Of a DNA stretch of 64,000 bases, positions 54,601 to 64,000 are shown piece by piece. The stretch comes from Tretioscincus oriximinensis (lineage: Eukaryota; Chordata; Lepidosauria; Squamata; Gymnophthalmidae). Numbering within the stretch: the stretch's first letter is position 1; every line of letters begins with the position of its first letter. The stretch is from assembly GCA_022410635.1 (NCBI GenBank), contig JAJVDF010000164.1:600860-664859 (forward strand), in the 5' to 3' direction. The notes under the pieces were generated by a model. It was not told the DNA's origin, searched no databases, and saw only the letters and a list, made by a program, of their open reading frames with translations. Made by a program: the position numbers and the translations under genes.

Positions 54601-57600
54601 AGGGACGGAAGGAAGGACAAAAGTGATGTCATTTCCTGTCCCACCCTGGGAAGGTGATGATGCTCCCTGTCCCGCCCAGGAAGTGATGTTACTTCCTGTT
54701 CCGCCCTCCCCCCCCTGCCCCCCGGAAGTGATGTAAAAAAATTGATGCGCGCCAAGAACTCCTAGCATTTAACATTTGTGCTGGGGTTGCCCCCCCCCCC
54801 CAGAAAAAAACTGCACCAGCCATCATTGTAGATAAGTCATTCTTTTGGGAAGCATGCATCTTGAGAACACAGTCTAAGTGGATGTGGCTTTCCTTGTGGG
54901 CAGTTAGTACTTGTCCAAAAGCAGTACTGTATGTAAAAGTTGCATAAGAAACAATCTTACTATAGGTACCAGTCCAGCCCAGTTTGAATTTTTCAGGATC
55001 AAATATAAACACTTAAAAAACAAAATCTCAGAGGCTCTGAGGAATGCTACAAACCAATATAATAATTCCAAACCCTTCCTCATACAGATTGATTGCGAGC
55101 ACTACCTAAAGGTTACGCTTCCAGATGGCACAGAAAGGATGGCCTGTCCCAGCATTTTTCGTCGGGTCTGTGGCACAAATGGCCAAACATACGAAAATGA
55201 ATGCAACATTTGCCAGCACAACCTGTAAGTATGCTAGATAACTCTCATATTTTCATTACATTTTTTTAACTGTATGAAGTATTACTAAAATGTTCTCTGG
55301 CACTTTGACAGACAAGAAATGATAACCTTTGGGGGAAAATAACCACAAGTTTTAAAATGTTAATTTTGTACTGTTTTTATTATTGGCTACCCTGAGACCT
55401 TCGGGTATGGAGCGGGGTATAAGTAGAAAAAAAGCAAGAAAGAGAAAGAAAGATTATTTAAATCTACAGTCTTTCAACAGAGAGATTGAGGCCTCAGGTG
55501 TCTGCCATGAAGAGGAATGAGCTTCTTCTACTGGTCTCAGCTGCAGCCAAACTAGTAAGAATCTGCAAGTAATTTAATAGGTACCATCACAACGTAGTGA
55601 GGAAGATAGGTGTAAGGTTTCAGGCCAGAAATAGCTTTTAAGCTGTTCTGAGTCCCTTTGGGGTGAGAAGGGAGGGGTATAAAAACTCAACTCCTACTCC
55701 TCTTCTTCTTTTTCTTCTTCTAAAAAGAGCTACAATAAGAAACTGTGTATTAGCAACACATTTTATTTATATATTTATTTAATTACTTAATTACATTTAC
55801 ATTCAGCCCTATATCCAAAGGTCTCAGGGCATTTCACAGTATAAAAATCATGAAAATAGTTAAAATATATTAGCAGTGACTGGAAATAGTATTTAAAGGC
55901 ATTTATCTGTCTTTCCAAGCTTGAAGAACAACTTAGGTATCCATTCTAGTCACGGGTAGACTGGTCAGGGTGCCAGCTTGCTCAATAGCAAGTGGGCTTC
56001 TAATGAAGTGGGTTTCACCCATCCACCCCAGAGTTTACCTGTGCTTCAAAAGCTGTGGCTGGTCCGTGATAATTTGCATTTATGCAAGCAGCCCCGGTAG
56101 TTCAACTGTACGTGAGTTCTAGTACGCATTGGGAGAGAATTGGTGCATGGCATATGAGGGGTTGGGGTTCAGCAGTTACCATGCATGCACTGTTGTCCCT
56201 GCATGCTCCCACATTCCCGCTGCAATGCCACCCATTGGGTNGGGTCCCCTTTATCTCCTGGCAAGCAATATTGCTAGACCCAGTTTGCCACTGACTCTAG
56301 TAACCACTGATAAACTAGTATACATAAATTGGGCTATTGCTTTCTTAAAAGTATTAAATAATGTAATCCATAGACCAGTGATCCTCTGGGGGAAATATNT
56401 TTCCCATTTCAGTCCTAGCTGTTCTGCCCATTAACTTCATAGACCCAGTTTACACAGGCTTAGTAATCCATTTTAGGGAGTTCTCTATTCTACATTTCTT
56501 GATTGACAAAAGCAGTACTGTAGTGGGNAAAAATTGGGACAGAAGCAAAGTTATTTTCTCAAACAAACATGGTTTTATTAGTATGCATACATGACACAGC
56601 CAATCCCTGCTGTGTCTTCCATTCATAATCATTCTTCTTTTATACAATTTTAAATGCAGATGCAGCAATATTACAGATCATAAGGTATACAACATTATTA
56701 ATTATTAGCAACTATCCTTAAATCACTTTGGATCTTCCTAACACACACAGAGGCCTATTCAAACAAGCCATGTAAATAATCAATATTTGCTATGTGGTTA
56801 AAGATTCACCTTTCAACAGAGGTTAAAATGACCCAATATTTTCAGCAACTCCAGAAATCAACACAGAAATGGGCCTCTAGTTAAATCAAAGCCTAGCATA
56901 TGAATTATGATATAAAATGGCCTATATCAGTACAACATATTAAATGTGCTGTTAACAGCTCCCTTAAATGCATAATTGGCAAAGTACATTAATCTGCCCT
57001 ACATGTGTAATACCATTGGTGACTGTACATAAGCAATTATGTGTTTGGATATAGGCTCATTAATGGGAGCAACTGCAAAAGGCACATGGGTTCATCACAC
57101 TTACTTCTGCAACTGNTTCCAAATCTGGATCTGGATCCTGGCTCTTGATTCTGTGCTGGCAAATGCTGCCATTTATGAAGTTGGCTCCACAGATCAGGCA
57201 AGCATTTGGATCCAGCATGGTAGCAGCCCTGCCTGCCTGTGACTGATACAGGTCTGGCAAATCCCACCATGGAGATTCCCCTCATGCCATTATAAATTCT
57301 GTCATGTTATCCATCGTAACAGACTCGCATTTGCACGGATAGGAGACTTAAAGCACTTGTAAAAGGGAAGTACTGCTCCTGCTACAACAGATGAAACTAA
57401 TCATTTTTTTTGTAAAATACATTAACTCAGATAAATGCAAATCAGACCAGAAAGAACCCTTTGGTCCTAGCATTGTTCAACAGAGAAAATAATTTGTTTG
57501 TTACCATCTTTTCCACCTCATACAAGATTTTATTTCAAACAACTCACCTCTTAAGCAGCTGTTTTATACTTCATAAGTATATAAGTTAATAAGTGCTTTT

Positions 57601-60600
57601 CAGTTCCATTTAACTTTGCAACCACTTCATTTACTCTAGAAAAAAACCTAGATAAAAGGAATTCTTTACTTAATCTTTATAATATTTAGTGTGGAATCCT
57701 AAGTCATTTTTGTTTCATTGATGGTGCAAATTGTATTTATGGGAAAGCAGCTTGAACTCCAAGAAACATGTTTGCCTCTTAACTTCATGTAGGTTTATTA
57801 GTTTCTCTGAAGCTTAAGGTCAAAAAGCATTTTTTCCACAGTTGCTCTATACTTTGAACAGCTGTTTTTTGCTCGGGCAAATATATGATTTTAATATATA
57901 CTGCTCAAAACAATTAAGGGAACACTTTAACATACACTGTTATGTTAAATTGTTCCCTTAATTGTTTTGAGCAGTATAGATTTTTTTCAAGTATTTCTGT
58001 AACAGAGATTGAGTGTGTTTCTCTCAGATAAATCCTTATGATTTATGCTTTTGATGATATGTCTTGATAGAAGGAAGCAGGACAGGAAAGGCTTGCANTA
58101 ACATATTATTAAGGCAGTTTCCACATCACATACTTTGGTACATAATGCAGAGCCTTTTCTATGGCTCAAACCAACTGGAGAAGCTTTGAGCAGTCTACAA
58201 GATACTACCTGTCCTGGACTATCTTCAGGGGTTGTTGTCGTTATTGAGTCATTATACTGATTGATTGTATGCACACCTCTATGAGAACTTTTATGCAAGT
58301 TTCTTGACAGAGATACGTAAATGATTTGTCATTGCTATTTCTTGGGAGAGGCATTGATGGCCTTCTGCTTTCCAAGCATTTTGCTCTAGCACTAAGCTAT
58401 AGTTACTTGCTGGGAACAGCTTTAAAAGCAGGCAGTTTCTGGAGCTCTGAAAAATAGTGTTGAGATTCATGAGCCACATGAACTGGTCCAGATGCTGCAA
58501 CTTGTTTGTACAGTAGAATCTAGAATGTCTCATAGGAACACAAGGGTGACCCATTTAATATATTCCCTCTCTTCATCACTTGATTGTTACTAAATAATGA
58601 TGACTCTGGCACTTGGGCAACCAGTGCACTTCCCTGATGGAAGCGTCATAAGCAAAATCAGAGGAATCTAAGTTTGCCTTTTGCAACCTTAGATAGAGTG
58701 AAGGACCAAGAGGAAAGCAAAGCATATGGGAAATGCCCCAAAGAGTTGGTGCCATTAAAATATTTAAAGAGAGAAGAAGTGTCATTATGTGATGAGGAAG
58801 AGTATAAGAACATAAGAGGAACCCCAATGGCAAAGCCACACACCTCATCTAGTCCAACATCCTTTATCACACAGTTCACCAATTGCTTCTGAGCATCTNA
58901 TTCAGAAGAAAAAAAAAGGGGGGGGAGTTATATCTACTAGGCATTCACTGCAAATCACCTTAAAAGGCCCTTTCTCCTCAGTCCAGAGGCATTATCTAGG
59001 CATTGATTCTAGAAGCAATGAATTAGAATATGTTGACAAACAAATGCACTTCCAATTTTTTTAAATTAAAAACTTCTTTGGTCTTTGTATGAGGTATGAT
59101 AACACAGCAATGTCATTTTCAGTGTCTTTTGCTTTGTGCACACTCTTGTTGAGGATGCACAAGGTGAATCCACTCTTTNAAGTAGTATCAGTATGATGCA
59201 GTTCATCTTCTGATAGTACAGTGCTTAAACTCCTTCTGCATTCCAAACACTATATAGCCATCTCAGCATTGTGGGCTTATGATGCAACTCTTTGAGCATA
59301 CATAGTGATTGCTCTCATGATGGGCACACCGTAAGCCCAAGCTAAGCAAACAAAGACAATGCTTNGTGGGAAAATCAGTAATGGACATGATATGACAAAA
59401 TTGCATGCTTGGCTCTATGTTTTGAAAACAAGATCTAAAGTAATATGTACCCAATTTTAATCTAAGAATTAATTTCTCAGTTTCCACCTGACACTAAAAA
59501 TGGATTGTGGCAGCCAGCAAAAGTGAAGAAAAAATTAATCCAGTACAAGTTTTACTTATAACCGTCTCTATTGTATGCAGGAAACATAAAGAAAAGGTTG
59601 GGAAGAAGAAGAAAGGACCATGTCCAAAGGTATGTGGAAAGAAAAATCATGAGTAACCACACACATACATATGTATTTCACAATAATACTGGANTTACCA
59701 CAATGCAAGTCTATTTCTTTGAGAACTTTAAGACATCTAAATACATATAGCAGGTCATCGCAATCAGCCTACCAATCAGTGACCCAGACGCCAGTAAAAC
59801 CTGCCTCCCTGGATCATTGATTAGATACACAAGTGCCAGAGGAGCTGCATTTAAAATGGCTGCAGTGATTGGTAGTTGGACTGCACAGCAGCCAAGCACA
59901 TGGGTTAACACAGGGCTGCATAATCAGGGTGGCTCTAACAGTAAGCTGACCTGATGACCTCTTTTGGAGGGGATGAAAACCCGGTTTTGTGGTGCCTCCT
60001 GGTTTTGCCTCTTTTTTTGAAAAAAATATTCTTCAGCAAAAAAAAGGAGACACCCCAAAACCAGGTTTACACACACACACACCCCAAAAAGGGGTCATTT
60101 GGTCAGCCTACAAAAGGCAGCATCGCCAGCAGGAAGAAAAGCAGCAATGGCTGATATGGTGTTTGGCTGCACAGTAGTCAAATGCATAGGTTAGCACCAG
60201 GGCAGCATGAACCAGGCTGGCTCCTACAAACAGCCTCACCAACAGGCAGAAAAGCAGCCATGGTAAAGGAGCGATGTTAAAAACAATGTCACGGTAAAGT
60301 GATGGGAATGGGGGGAGGGGGCTAGAAGGTCGTTCAATTAAAAGGCTTNGGAATGGCCTACTCTACTGATATTTAATAACATACACGCATAACCAATAAC
60401 CCGTTGATGAGTGCCTTTTTCTTAACATAAAAAATGCCACATGTATNCCAACTTGAAAAATCTACTATAACAAGTGTTTTTCAAACAAGACTTAGGGTTT
60501 GATATTATAAACATACATATATAGATCTTACGAAAATAGACACATCGATACAATTGTAAAACACAGGAGATAACATCAACACCACACAAAAACTATTGAA

Positions 60601-62382
60601 ACCTACCACCCCCCACCCCGTTTCCCCTTGAACGTTGGAATGGATAAAAATAATTTAATTTAAACGCAAGTCAGAGATCATCTTAATAGCATACTTCAAA
60701 ATAGGATAACAATCACTGGTGACACCGACAGCAATAAATTGTCTCCATTATCCTGCCAGAGTTTTGAATTAAACCCAACGGCCTTAACCTTTACTCCCTA
60801 ATAACATCAAATAATAAAATATCGATTAAATAATCTATCCAAAGATTTATTGTCCATTTGCTCTTATCTTACCATTCTCTAGCAAGGCAGCCCATATGCA
60901 TCTTCGTGCCACATATAGTGTATGGAAAGGGAGAGTCAATGTATTGAGATTACCCAATAGCAAAATAGGTATGATTCTTGGTATATTAACATTTAAAATA
61001 AAAAGAAACCTCATTCAAAACTAAATTCCAAAAAGGTGAAACAAAAGGACAATCAAACAACATGTGGATAAATGTGCCTAATAGAGAACATCCATGCCAA
61101 CACATTGAGGAAATCTCTCTGATATGAAATAATTGGGTTGGAGTCCTATACCAGCATGATAGAAATTTTAGATTAAGTTCATTAAATTTGGTGTATTTTA
61201 TATTTTGGTATTTTGAATCACATTTGACCATTCGTCATCTGTTAATGTGGGTGTCCATTTGCCATCTTTGGAGATGAGAAGAGTCTATTTTGGTAAGATC
61301 TCTCTATATATGTTTATAATATCAAACTTATAATGCACTGATCTGTATGTTGGAAAGCTTTACTAGAAGCTTTCTTTTATGCATACTGGAAAATCTATCT
61401 TTTTGTGGCTAAACAGGTAGGCCTTCAAATCCACTAGTTCTGAGAAAGAAAAGGGCCTTAATCTAATAATACAAATATATTTTTTGTCCATTAGCACCTT
61501 ATTGTAATTAGTAGAAAATGTATAAGCACTTATGTTACATAAACGTGCAAACATACAAATGTATTATTTATTTATAAAGCGCCATGTATTGAATATAATT
61601 GTATAATGTAATATAATAAAAGGGTTTAAAAAATGAATAACTACAATACTATTTACCAATGAAAGCTCATGCTGCCTATCTTTTTTGCTCGTCTCTGTGG
61701 TAGTCTCCATTCATATGTATGGCAGTCTAGCATCTGAGTATTAAAGAATCATATCTTGCTTCCTTCCCAGGCTGATTAACAGCTTCTGATGGGTGCCAGA
61801 TAAACTAGCTTGAAGGTAGGCCTCCCCTCCTCAACCTTATTTGACAGGTCAAAGGCAATAAATAATATATTAAATACAGTACAGTTCTGGTCAAAGAAAT
61901 ACTGCCCACTTTCAACAANTGTTGTGGGCTGCTAGGTTTTAATAAACACATTCTTTAATTTATTTGACAGGATGGTTTAATAATCCATTACAGTACAATA
62001 AAAACTCTGGATCTCTATTTCTTATCAAAGGGGCTAGTAGCCCTTAGAGACTAACAAGAGAAAAGTGGGTGGCATAAGCTTTCGTAGGCACATCTACTTC
62101 TTCAGATGCTGTAGACGTGTCTAAGAAAGCTTATGCTACCCACTTTTCTCTTGTTAGTCTCTAAATGCCACTAGTCCTTTTGTTGGACTTTCTTCTGGAT
62201 TAACACAGCTATTTCTCTGAAATCTATTTCTTATCGTTTGTTTGCTTATTCTTTTTTTAAAAAAGTTCCTTGTGCCATTCAAATAATGAAGATTAAAACA
62301 GCCTTTTGTTCTTTCTTTGTAGAAAAAGCATAGAAACTCTTCCCTTTCATCAACTGGAAGAAAGTTGAATAGTGGCCGATAA
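48644..62382 (+). CDS. Gene 2: single-Kazal secreted inhibitor (SPINK family), five exons, complete
   Basis: Coding exons 48644-48692, 51269-51297, 55088-55224, 59581-59629 and 62323-62382 total 324 nt: 107 codons and a TAA stop. Order: signal peptide (residues 1 to about 17), short acidic stretch, one classical Kazal domain (C-x16-C-x7-C-x10-C-x2-C-x17-C), then a strongly basic Ser/Lys/Arg tail. The reactive loop C-P-S-I gives P1 Ser. The product is probably secreted and inhibits an unknown serine protease. Intron phases 1,0,2,0 match gene 1, and both end the Kazal exon pair with GPCPK, so the two genes are likely tandem paralogues. I cannot match it to one named SPINK member. Confidence 0.8.
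49317..49514. mobile_element. Foldback family A element, 198 bp, with target duplication
   Basis: TTTTAATTTATG flanks both sides (49305-49316 and 49515-49526). AAAGTCCAGCAAAGGAGCTA at the left mirrors TAGCTCCTTTGCTGGACTTT at the right, and GAAGCTTTCGTAGAC mirrors GTCTACNAAAGCTNATG at the centre. Gene 2 intron 1. Confidence 0.8.
51269..51297 (+). CDS. Gene 2 exon 2: acidic N-terminal linker
   Basis: 29 nt, phase 1 to 0, acceptor TTCTAG, donor GAG/GTGAGT. Completes Asn, then VDSEEQGTE. Equivalent in place and phase to exon 2 of gene 1. Confidence 0.75.
51383..51498 (+). pseudogene. Kazal-like relic exon inside gene 2
   Basis: 116 nt open in phase 0 to 2, the phase of all true Kazal exons here, after CTTTTCAG. 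Starts [16 protein letters not shown] and ends LRCIICNVM, matching the C1 and C4-x2-C5 landmarks; 29 residues separate them, close to the usual 31 to 33. Cys2 and the reactive loop are gone. The donor (AT/GTAGCT) is weak. Using it before exon 3 would break the frame unless a phase 2-0 partner exon existed, and none was found. Most likely a decayed module; a rare alternative exon is possible. Confidence 0.6.
52932..53051. repeat. GC-rich imperfect hairpin in gene 2 intron 2
   Basis: GCAGCAGCCTCCACATTT at the left and AAATGTGGAGGCTGCTGC at the right are exact inverses. CCTGGGCTGTAGCTGCAGGA against TCCTGCAGCTGCTGCCCAGG extends the stem with a few mismatches. Confidence 0.75.
53143..53288. mobile_element. 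146-bp foldback MITE, family D
   Basis: GGCCCTGTCCCCACTGAGCC mirrors GGCTCAGTGGAGACAGGGCC with one mismatch, and TTATATCTCA mirrors TGAGATATAG. It sits inside a pyrimidine-rich tract, whose halves continue on either side. Confidence 0.7.
53289..53645. repeat. Duplicated polypyrimidine tract
   Basis: TATTTCTATCCTCCTTTTTT occurs near 53313 and again near 53571, each followed by CCTTCTTTTTT and a CTACCTCC..CTTTGG block. This points to duplication of about 260 bp. T/C-rich throughout. Confidence 0.6.
54528..54735. repeat. (GGAA)n tract and GGAAGTGATGT minisatellite
   Basis: Purine-rich GGAA units run to about 54620. About four units of roughly 38 bp follow, built on GAAGTGATGT, ACTTCCTG/ATTTCCTG and TCCCGCCC. 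They end in runs of C and CCGGAAGTGATGT. Lies 350 bp before gene 2 exon 3. Confidence 0.65.
54790..54803. repeat. Poly-C run
   Basis: Thirteen consecutive C within GTTGC(C)nAGAAAAAAA. Homopolymer length in such runs is often uncertain in assemblies. Confidence 0.6.
55088..55224 (+). CDS. Gene 2 exon 3: classical Kazal domain
   Basis: 137 nt, phase 0 to 2, acceptor CATACAG, donor GTAAGT. Five of six cysteines lie here: IDCEHY, then [18 protein letters not shown], then [10 protein letters not shown]. The [12 protein letters not shown] core is canonical. P1 is Ser (C-P-S-I). Confidence 0.92.
55376..55425 (+). repeat. LINE 3' tail relic
   Basis: TTATTATTGGCTACCCTGAG, then ACCTTCGGGTATGGAGCGGG and GTATAAG: the plus-strand form of the tail at 3100-3165 and 6503-6540. 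The minus-strand form is at 55757-55860. Confidence 0.6.
55595..55725 (+). mobile_element. SINE 3' part
   Basis: AGCTTTTAAGCTGTTCTGAG, then TCCCTTTGGGGTGAGAAGGG and GGGGTATAAAAACTCAACTC before a TTC-rich tail, like the 3' half of the SINE at 14369. The tRNA-like head is missing. Confidence 0.55.
57897..57978. mobile_element. 82-bp Tc1/mariner-like MITE with perfect 28-bp ends
   Basis: TATACTGCTCAAAACAATTA...ACA at the left is an exact inverse of the right 28 bp; TA forms both outer ends, as in Tc1/mariner target duplication. Only 26 bp separate the arms. Gene 2 intron 3. Confidence 0.8.
58803..58990 (+). repeat. Family C repeat
   Basis: TATAAGAACATAAGAGGAAC, then TCATCTAGTCCAACATCCTT and CACAGTTCACCAATTGCTTC, ending near a purine-rich run at 58908-58928. 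Confidence 0.6.
59581..59629 (+). CDS. Gene 2 exon 4: Cys6 and lysine-rich stretch
   Basis: 49 nt, phase 2 to 0, acceptor TATGCAG, donor AAG/GTATGT. Encodes [16 protein letters not shown] after a split Leu. Same length and ending as exon 14 of gene 1. The KKKK run could bind heparan or nucleic acid, or be cut by basic-specific proteases. Confidence 0.85.
59945..60106. mobile_element. Foldback element, family G-like
   Basis: GCTGACCTGATGACCTCTTT and the inverted right end GCTGACCAAATGACCCCTTT pair; AAAACCCGGTTTTG mirrors CAAAACCAGGTTT and an inner GGTGCCTCC mirrors GGAGACACC. It has an internal (CA)n run. Gene 2 intron 4. Confidence 0.55.
60480..61560 (-). mobile_element. L1-like LINE ORF2 C-terminal fragment
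   Basis: The minus-strand frame at 60986-61231 reads [20 protein letters not shown], then SSMCWHG and [16 protein letters not shown]. This matches the cysteine-histidine C-terminal segment typical of L1 ORF2 (WYRTP, CW-x-C-like, HM-x5-FW). Adjacent frames to about 61554 look like the continuation after frameshifts. Boundaries are approximate. Gene 2 intron 4. Confidence 0.7.
62027..62222. mobile_element. Foldback family A element, 196 bp, with 13-bp target duplication
   Basis: TCTATTTCTTATC flanks both sides (62014-62026 and 62223-62235). GAGACTAACAAGAGAAAAGT mirrors ACTTTTCTCTTGTTAGTCTC; GGCATAAGCTTTCGTAGGCA mirrors the right arm around a centre at TTCTTCAGATGCTGTAGAC. It ends AACACAGCTATTTCTCTGAA. 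About 85 bp upstream of the last exon of gene 2. Confidence 0.82.
62323..62382 (+). CDS. Gene 2 exon 5: basic C-terminal tail and stop
   Basis: Acceptor TTCTTTGTAG, phase 0, coding [19 protein letters not shown] and TAA. The NSS sequon may be glycosylated. There is no further cysteine. The exon is followed by a 3' UTR with a poly(A) signal at 62569. Confidence 0.78.
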   Translation, partial: KKHRNSSLSSTGRKLNSGR

Positions 62383-62568
62383 TCCAAGAGTCATGTAATA
62401 TCAGATGGCACCAATGAACCACCGATTGCCTCATCTTTCTTCTCAACTCCAGTTCAGACACAAAATCTCAGCAATCCCTTTCATTTAGTCAATTTCTTAC
62501 TGAGATTAAAAATCCTGTTTCTGGTCTATACTACGGCGTTTGCTTGCCTGCATGTAAAAATGCAACTT

Positions 62569-62574
62569 AATAAA
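62569..62574 (+). terminator. Poly(A) signal of gene 2
   Basis: AATAAA 187 nt after the stop codon, giving a 3' UTR of about 200 to 220 nt. A TG/T-rich stretch follows within 50 nt. Confidence 0.6.
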
Positions 62575-62990
62575 TGAGACTCTGGCCTTTCTTGACNTTT
62601 AAGTTCTAAGTGTAATGGTTTTTGTTTTAAAGTTAAAATAAGGCCTGAAAGCTTTGCTGTATAATATACACTCTGTGANGAACTTTCTGTTTGCTTGTTT
62701 CTGGACCGAACTCCTGCAAACTACAGCACCAAAAATTAAGAAGATTCTCACCCCAGTGTATAAGTCCAACTTTATTATAACAGGATGCAATGAGTATAGG
62801 AAAGCAATCTGTTTAGTTTCATTTCCCATACCTCCCAAATGCTCAGCATAACTCAGCTCAAGATTCCCAAAACAACCTGTGTGCTCCCAGGCTGTGATCT
62901 GCATACCAGTCGCAGTTGCCCATCACAAAGAAGCAGCATTGGATCTGTGAGAAAAGCAAGGAAACAAGCGTATGACTGTGAAACAGTCAA

Positions 62991-63135
62991 AGACCTTTTC
63001 TGCACTGAGTCTTATTCCAGAATATATTTACTATAGGGGTTTACTATTCACATGTTAGCAGATTGGGCCTGGCTTAATCTGCACTTAGTATGTGGATAAC
63101 AGGTTCCTACTCTGAGATATATTCCAGATAAAAGG
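62991..63135. repeat. Diverged family D MITE
   Basis: ACCTTTTCTGCACTGAGTCT, then TATTCCAGAATATATTTACT and the right part CCTACTCTGAGATATATTCC follow the order of 53143-53288, with eroded ends. Confidence 0.45.
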
Positions 63136-63785
63136 CCAATGTATTTTGGGAAATATTACATCCCAAAAGGCCAAAGTTGGCAGTGTTATGGACAGGGCAT
63201 TGACAGAAAGGTACCATATCTCAAATTTCACTAAAACACAGTTCTGCCGCTAGTTTCGACAAAAATCACATTCCTGGTCATGGNTGAAGGATCATCTTCC
63301 ATCAGCATGTTGATTGATTGCAATATAATCTTATCTGCACAAAAACTAAATACTTCACAATCAGCAATAACACTTTTCTGTTTAGATTCTGCCTGGGAAA
63401 GTATGAGGGAAGGAAAAATACTTGTAAAATCACTCTGATATTTTGCTCCATTGGATCAAAGAGCCTTTTGACAACTGGATACAATTCTTTAAATCTCGTT
63501 TGAAGATTTCATCTTTGTATTACAGAGTGACAGTTCCAGTCAGCTTCTGATTACAGATAATCCACAAATGCTACAATGATTTTTTAGACAACTCTGTACT
63601 TTTCCTCATAATTCCATAATAAACTCTCTTACATGCTTTATGAATCTAGTTATATTTGGAGTGTTATGCTTTAAGACAGGCTGATTGATTCCATTTACTT
63701 TACTAGTATTTGATCATACTGGATTTCATGAAGAAATTCAGGGAAGCATTCAAGAAAGCTATTGAAATATTAACAAGATTTTCGA
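63136..63785. other. No gene seen
   Basis: AT-rich sequence downstream of gene 2 with short frames only. Confidence 0.35.
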
Positions 63786-63789
63786 CTAA

Positions 63790-64000
63790 AAAGATTTTCT
63801 GAGGCCCAAACTGGGGTAATTAATTTTCATGCTACCCAACAACATGCATATGCCTCCAAAAACCCCGCCTGAGAAATCTACGAAACACATGAAAAACCTT
63901 TAAAGTGTGTGAGAATTTTTAAAGCGTATGAAATTTTTTAAAAAAAATTTGCATTTTTTAATTTTTTTACTGAGGTGAGGGTGCCTTCAGGAGCTGGCCA
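63790..64000. mobile_element. Family G element in reverse, cut by window end
   Basis: AAGATTTTCTGAGGCCCAAA, then GCCTGAGAAATCTACGAAAC and later CTTCAGGAGCTGGC are the reverse complement of parts of 47117-47531 in matching order. Confidence 0.7.

Noticed and set aside
54459..54768. Two long minus-strand frames rich in Ser, Phe and Pro
   Set aside because: These are translations of the GGAA/TTCC tract and minisatellite, not genes.
9641..62382. One single gene spanning both Kazal loci
   Set aside because: Exon 14 of gene 1 ends in phase 0, whereas the first exon of gene 2 is a signal-peptide exon with its own ATG and TATA-like box and no acceptor in frame.

Overview
The window is AT-rich vertebrate nuclear DNA, most likely from a non-avian reptile and probably a squamate. 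The evidence is CR1, L2-like and L1 retrotransposon relics, tRNA-derived SINEs of the squamate type, many foldback MITEs, and a split gene with reptile-length introns. No bacterial-style gene, rRNA or CRISPR is present. Scattered single N bases suggest a draft assembly.

Two plus-strand genes for secreted Kazal-type serine protease inhibitors make up the recognisable coding content. They are far too split to appear as long open frames, so they were assembled from splice sites, exon phases and cysteine spacing. Gene 1 (9641 to at least 36865) has 14 exons totalling 1287 nt (429 codons). It encodes a signal peptide and six Kazal-like modules, each on a phase 0-2 exon followed by a phase 2-0 exon. 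Modules 1-3 are of the four-cysteine LEKTI type (Cys3 and Cys6 missing, Arg at P1). Module 4 is degenerate and followed by a furin-like RRKR. Modules 5-6 have the classical six cysteines. This is the architecture of SPINK5 (LEKTI), but with 6 rather than 15 domains. Its last coding exon is not certain; candidates are given. Gene 2 (48644-62382) has five exons and encodes a complete 107-residue single-Kazal SPINK protein with a basic tail, a TATA-like box and a poly(A) signal. Between its exons 2 and 3 lies a Kazal-like exon that has lost Cys2, probably a relic.

Layout: 1-9560 is intergenic and rich in repeats (an L2-like LINE at 654-3163, a perfect 64-nt inverted repeat at 4116-4289, an L1 relic at 6290-7262, and a TA-flanked TIR element holding a Z-DNA-prone tract). 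Gene 1 occupies 9567-36865 or beyond, with a CR1 whose boundaries are exact (28984-29979) and a nested transposon (18925-19593) in its introns. The stretch 36866-48560 is repeat-rich and may hold the 3' end of gene 1. Gene 2 follows to about 62600, and the window ends in further MITE sequence.

The two genes look like part of a tandem SPINK cluster that arose by duplication: they share strand, signal-exon phase, Kazal exon phases and the GPCPK ending. By family analogy the products would be secreted epithelial inhibitors. Modules 1-3 (P1 Arg) would suit trypsin-like kallikreins. Modules 4-6 and gene 2 have non-basic P1 residues (Ser, Pro, Asp, Ser), so their targets cannot be predicted from sequence.
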